Below are positions 22,711-24,727 of a DNA stretch of 24,727 nt, one piece after another (the first letter of the stretch is position 1; every line of letters starts with the position of its first letter). The DNA is from Nitrospira sp. Lineage in GTDB: Bacteria; Nitrospirota; Thermodesulfovibrionia; Thermodesulfovibrionales; SM23-35. Location: NCBI GenBank assembly GCA_016873595.1, contig VGWZ01000006.1, forward strand, positions 1 through 24,727. The letters are read 5' to 3'. Under the pieces are notes generated by a model. That model saw nothing but the letters and a program-made list of their open reading frames with translations, did not search any database and was not told the origin of the DNA. A program made the position numbers and the translations under genes.

Positions 22711-24378
22711 ATGAAGAGCGTAGCGATAATATGGATATTTATAGTCTTCTTCCTTTCTGGAGTGTCCTGGGGAAAAGAACAGGTAAAGACAGGGCCTGTT
22801 GATATCATCCTCGAGCCGATCCTTTCCTCTGAATGGGCGTGCTATATTCAAGATGGAGACCTCTACATAAGGAGCATTGATAATATCCTTAAGATAAGAA
22901 GCAGCAAAGAAGCAGCCGCTACAATATTTAGTCCTGACCTCAAGGTTATAGGTAATTTTATATTTATTACATGGATTGAGAAAGGTCAGGGTGGTAATAA
23001 AGTATTATTTACCGCATCCCATGATAACGGAAAGACCACAAAAAGGGCTATTGAACTATCAGCCAATACAACGGTCATGCAGGTGAGGCTCTACGGGGAA
23101 AGCAGGAGAAGGCTTTACATTATCGAGGCATTATCAGGCAAAGAGATAGAAGTCTATGTCAACCTTTCTATAGATGGAGGAGAGACCTTTAAGAGAATCC
23201 CCCTAAGCATTGATGGCCTTGAATTCCTCTATAATCCAAAGCCTGTTATAGTGGATGACACGCTTTATATGTTTTTTTCAGGTGTTGTGGATGGTAAGAA
23301 ACATGTTGGCGTGAAGTCATTCGAGGCACCTTCTATGAAGCCAAAGGAATACAATATATTGGAAGAGACCGCGGAGGTCTCTTTCATGGAGACCCTTTAT
23401 GTAAGGGTCAACCCTGCTGCTATTTATAAGACTACGCGAGAGGATAAATTCGTTCTTGAAGGTGTTGTGAAAGGAGATGAAGGATGGGAGGCATTCTCTA
23501 TAAAAGGGGCAGAGGGCCTCGATGTGGCGAGGATGGACTACTATGCATGGGAAGATGGAAGGGTTCTGATAGTCTTCAGCGGCGAGGAGAGAGGAAAGTT
23601 CAAACAGAGGATTTATGCTGCAATCAGTGAGGATGACGGCAAGAACTGGGATGTCAGGAGAATAGATAAAAAGGAGTTTGACAATACGAGGTCATGGCTT
23701 CCGAGGCTGAGCGTTGATGGTGACAGGGTGGCGGTGGTATGGGAAGATTCAAGGGATATACGTTCAGGCATAAGAATGAAGCTATCCACTGACAGGGGGA
23801 AAACATGGATGGAGAGGGATGTGCCTGTATCAAGCGGTAAACATTATGCCTTAAGGCCGATGGTAAGCTTTTCAAGGGGAGCTTTATATGTTGCATATCA
23901 TCAATTCAGGGATGATGAGAAAAAGGTTGCTGATCTGTTTATGGAAAAGCTGAGATGGGACGATGCAATAAAAATGGCATCTAAGAAAGAAAGGGGCATA
24001 AGCCTTAAAAAGAAGGAGGCTCTGCTGAGGGAAAGGGTTAATGCATATTGGAAAGGGATGATTAACAAGGACTTAAAGACCACCTATGGGATTCATGACC
24101 CATTTTATAGGGCGAGGATACCCTTTAATTATTATTCATCCCACAGAGGGCCTATGGTTTATCATAGCTTCAGTATCGAGGATGTGAAGATAGAAGGCAA
24201 TGTGGCCATCGTAAAGCTCAAGGTGAAGTATGAGGTGTCAAAGCTGACAATACTAGGTAAAGAGACCTCTATCCCCCCTAAGGAGATTGTGGCAGAGGAT
24301 ACCTATCTCTTTATAGATGACACATGGTACAGGAAATTCGTTGATGTCATGAGCGGTGGGAGTGCAATAGATTATTGA
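22711..24378 (+). CDS. Secreted fusion: Asp-box propeller plus NTF2-like domain
   Basis: A 555-aa protein with a signal peptide (hydrophobic core ~4-20, likely cleaved after SWG). The N-terminal ~430 residues form an Asp-box propeller with motifs SHDNGKTT, SIDGGETF, SEDDGKNW and STDRGKTW. The last blade (WEDSRDIRSG, TWMERDVPV) closely matches the 1522 protein (WVDYRNIRSN, TWQERDIPL). After a Lys-rich linker (~430-442), residues ~443-555 are the NTF2-like domain found alone in the 2856 lipoprotein (LLRERVNAYW, HDPFYRARIP, KIEGNVAIVKLKVKY, DDTWYRKF). It thus fuses what the left flank encodes as two coupled genes, and it has a plain signal peptide instead of a lipobox. Fewer Asp boxes are recognisable, so some blades are degenerate. 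The SD is poor. No catalytic motif was found. Confidence 0.85.
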   Translation: MKSVAIIWIFIVFFLSGVSWGKEQVKTGPVDIILEPILSSEWACYIQDGDLYIRSIDNILKIRSSKEAAATIFSPDLKVIGNFIFITWIEKGQGGNKVLFTASHDNGKTTKRAIELSANTTVMQVRLYGESRRRLYIIEALSGKEIEVYVNLSIDGGETFKRIPLSIDGLEFLYNPKPVIVDDTLYMFFSGVVDGKKHVGVKSFEAPSMKPKEYNILEETAEVSFMETLYVRVNPAAIYKTTREDKFVLEGVVKGDEGWEAFSIKGAEGLDVARMDYYAWEDGRVLIVFSGEERGKFKQRIYAAISEDDGKNWDVRRIDKKEFDNTRSWLPRLSVDGDRVAVVWEDSRDIRSGIRMKLSTDRGKTWMERDVPVSSGKHYALRPMVSFSRGALYVAYHQFRDDEKKVADLFMEKLRWDDAIKMASKKERGISLKKKEALLRERVNAYWKGMINKDLKTTYGIHDPFYRARIPFNYYSSHRGPMVYHSFSIEDVKIEGNVAIVKLKVKYEVSKLTILGKETSIPPKEIVAEDTYLFIDDTWYRKFVDVMSGGSAIDY

Positions 24379-24727
24379 AGAGGAAAATTCCCTCTGTCTT
24401 TTGGGAGACTTTTCTAAGACATATATGGTTTGTGCTCACCATTTCTGATATAAATCAGGGCTTCACAAAATAGCTGTTAACCCAAAAAATGCAGTTTAAG
24501 TAGACATACTTGTAGAGCTAAGCCTCTCAAGGTTTTTAAAGAATTATTCTATTCAACGCTAATATTTATACTGTTTTTAGTCCACCTCCTATAAATATTT
24601 TTCTGCGTCATCCAAATGCATTGCAATTATCAAAATCACGTGGAACGTATTGTTTTATACGGTGAAATAAGTATATAAGTTTTGATTTTATTCTCTGCGT
24701 AAAGACCGAAATCCGTAATACTATCTT
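24379..24727. other. 3' intergenic stretch without a recognisable gene
   Basis: This is 349 bp of AT-rich sequence to the window edge. A weak stem (AGAGG/CCTCT, 24379-24395) followed by GTCTTTT might terminate the fusion gene. On the minus strand an AGGAGG (24589-24584 region) occurs with no ORF of useful length after it. I see no RNA gene or mobile element. Confidence 0.4.

Overview
The window looks like a chromosomal segment of an AT-rich Gram-negative bacterium. Three things point that way: Sec signal peptides and lipoboxes, a Wzm/Wzt-type glycan exporter, and many short palindromic intergenic repeats. The repeat style (GTCATTGC/GTCATTCC palindromes and G-run/C-run hairpins) reminds me of Nitrospirota and Desulfobacterota genomes. 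That placement is an impression, not a demonstrated taxonomy. No rRNA, tRNA or CRISPR array was found.

Layout. The left flank (1-3332) holds a secreted protein of unknown family with a strong ribosome binding site and terminator, then a secreted six-Asp-box beta-propeller protein translationally coupled to a small NTF2-like lipoprotein. Next come a TPR-bearing polytopic GT-C-type protein (3513-5786) and, on the minus strand, a secreted VWA plus SUMF1/FGE-like protein (5797-7152). The central plus-strand run (7375-18973) encodes a repeat lipoprotein, a DPM1-like GT2, a PMT-like GT-C membrane protein, a second GT-C/TPR protein with nine TPRs, Wzt, a GNAT protein, Wzm, a remnant DUF559 nuclease gene in a repeat-bounded unit, a PIG-L deacetylase and a GT4. 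A convergent GT4 (19226-20338) follows. The right flank (20492-24378) repeats the left-flank theme: two more paralogues of the secreted family, then one protein that fuses the Asp-box propeller to the NTF2-like domain.

Working model (inference). The centre makes, decorates and exports a surface glycan. The GT2 may supply a polyprenyl-phosphate sugar to three GT-C enzymes, two of which carry TPR tails like eukaryotic TMTC O-mannosyltransferases. The two flanks hold duplicated copies of an undescribed secreted module (family protein + propeller + NTF2-like domain) that could be the substrate or partner of this machinery. This flank module is my best candidate for an undescribed system.

Repeats are the second theme. 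Palindromic repeats are inserted in frame inside two coding genes, bound a broken DUF559 gene as inverted copies, bracket wzm, and form a MITE-like island between the two convergent GT4 genes with a 12-bp flanking direct repeat.
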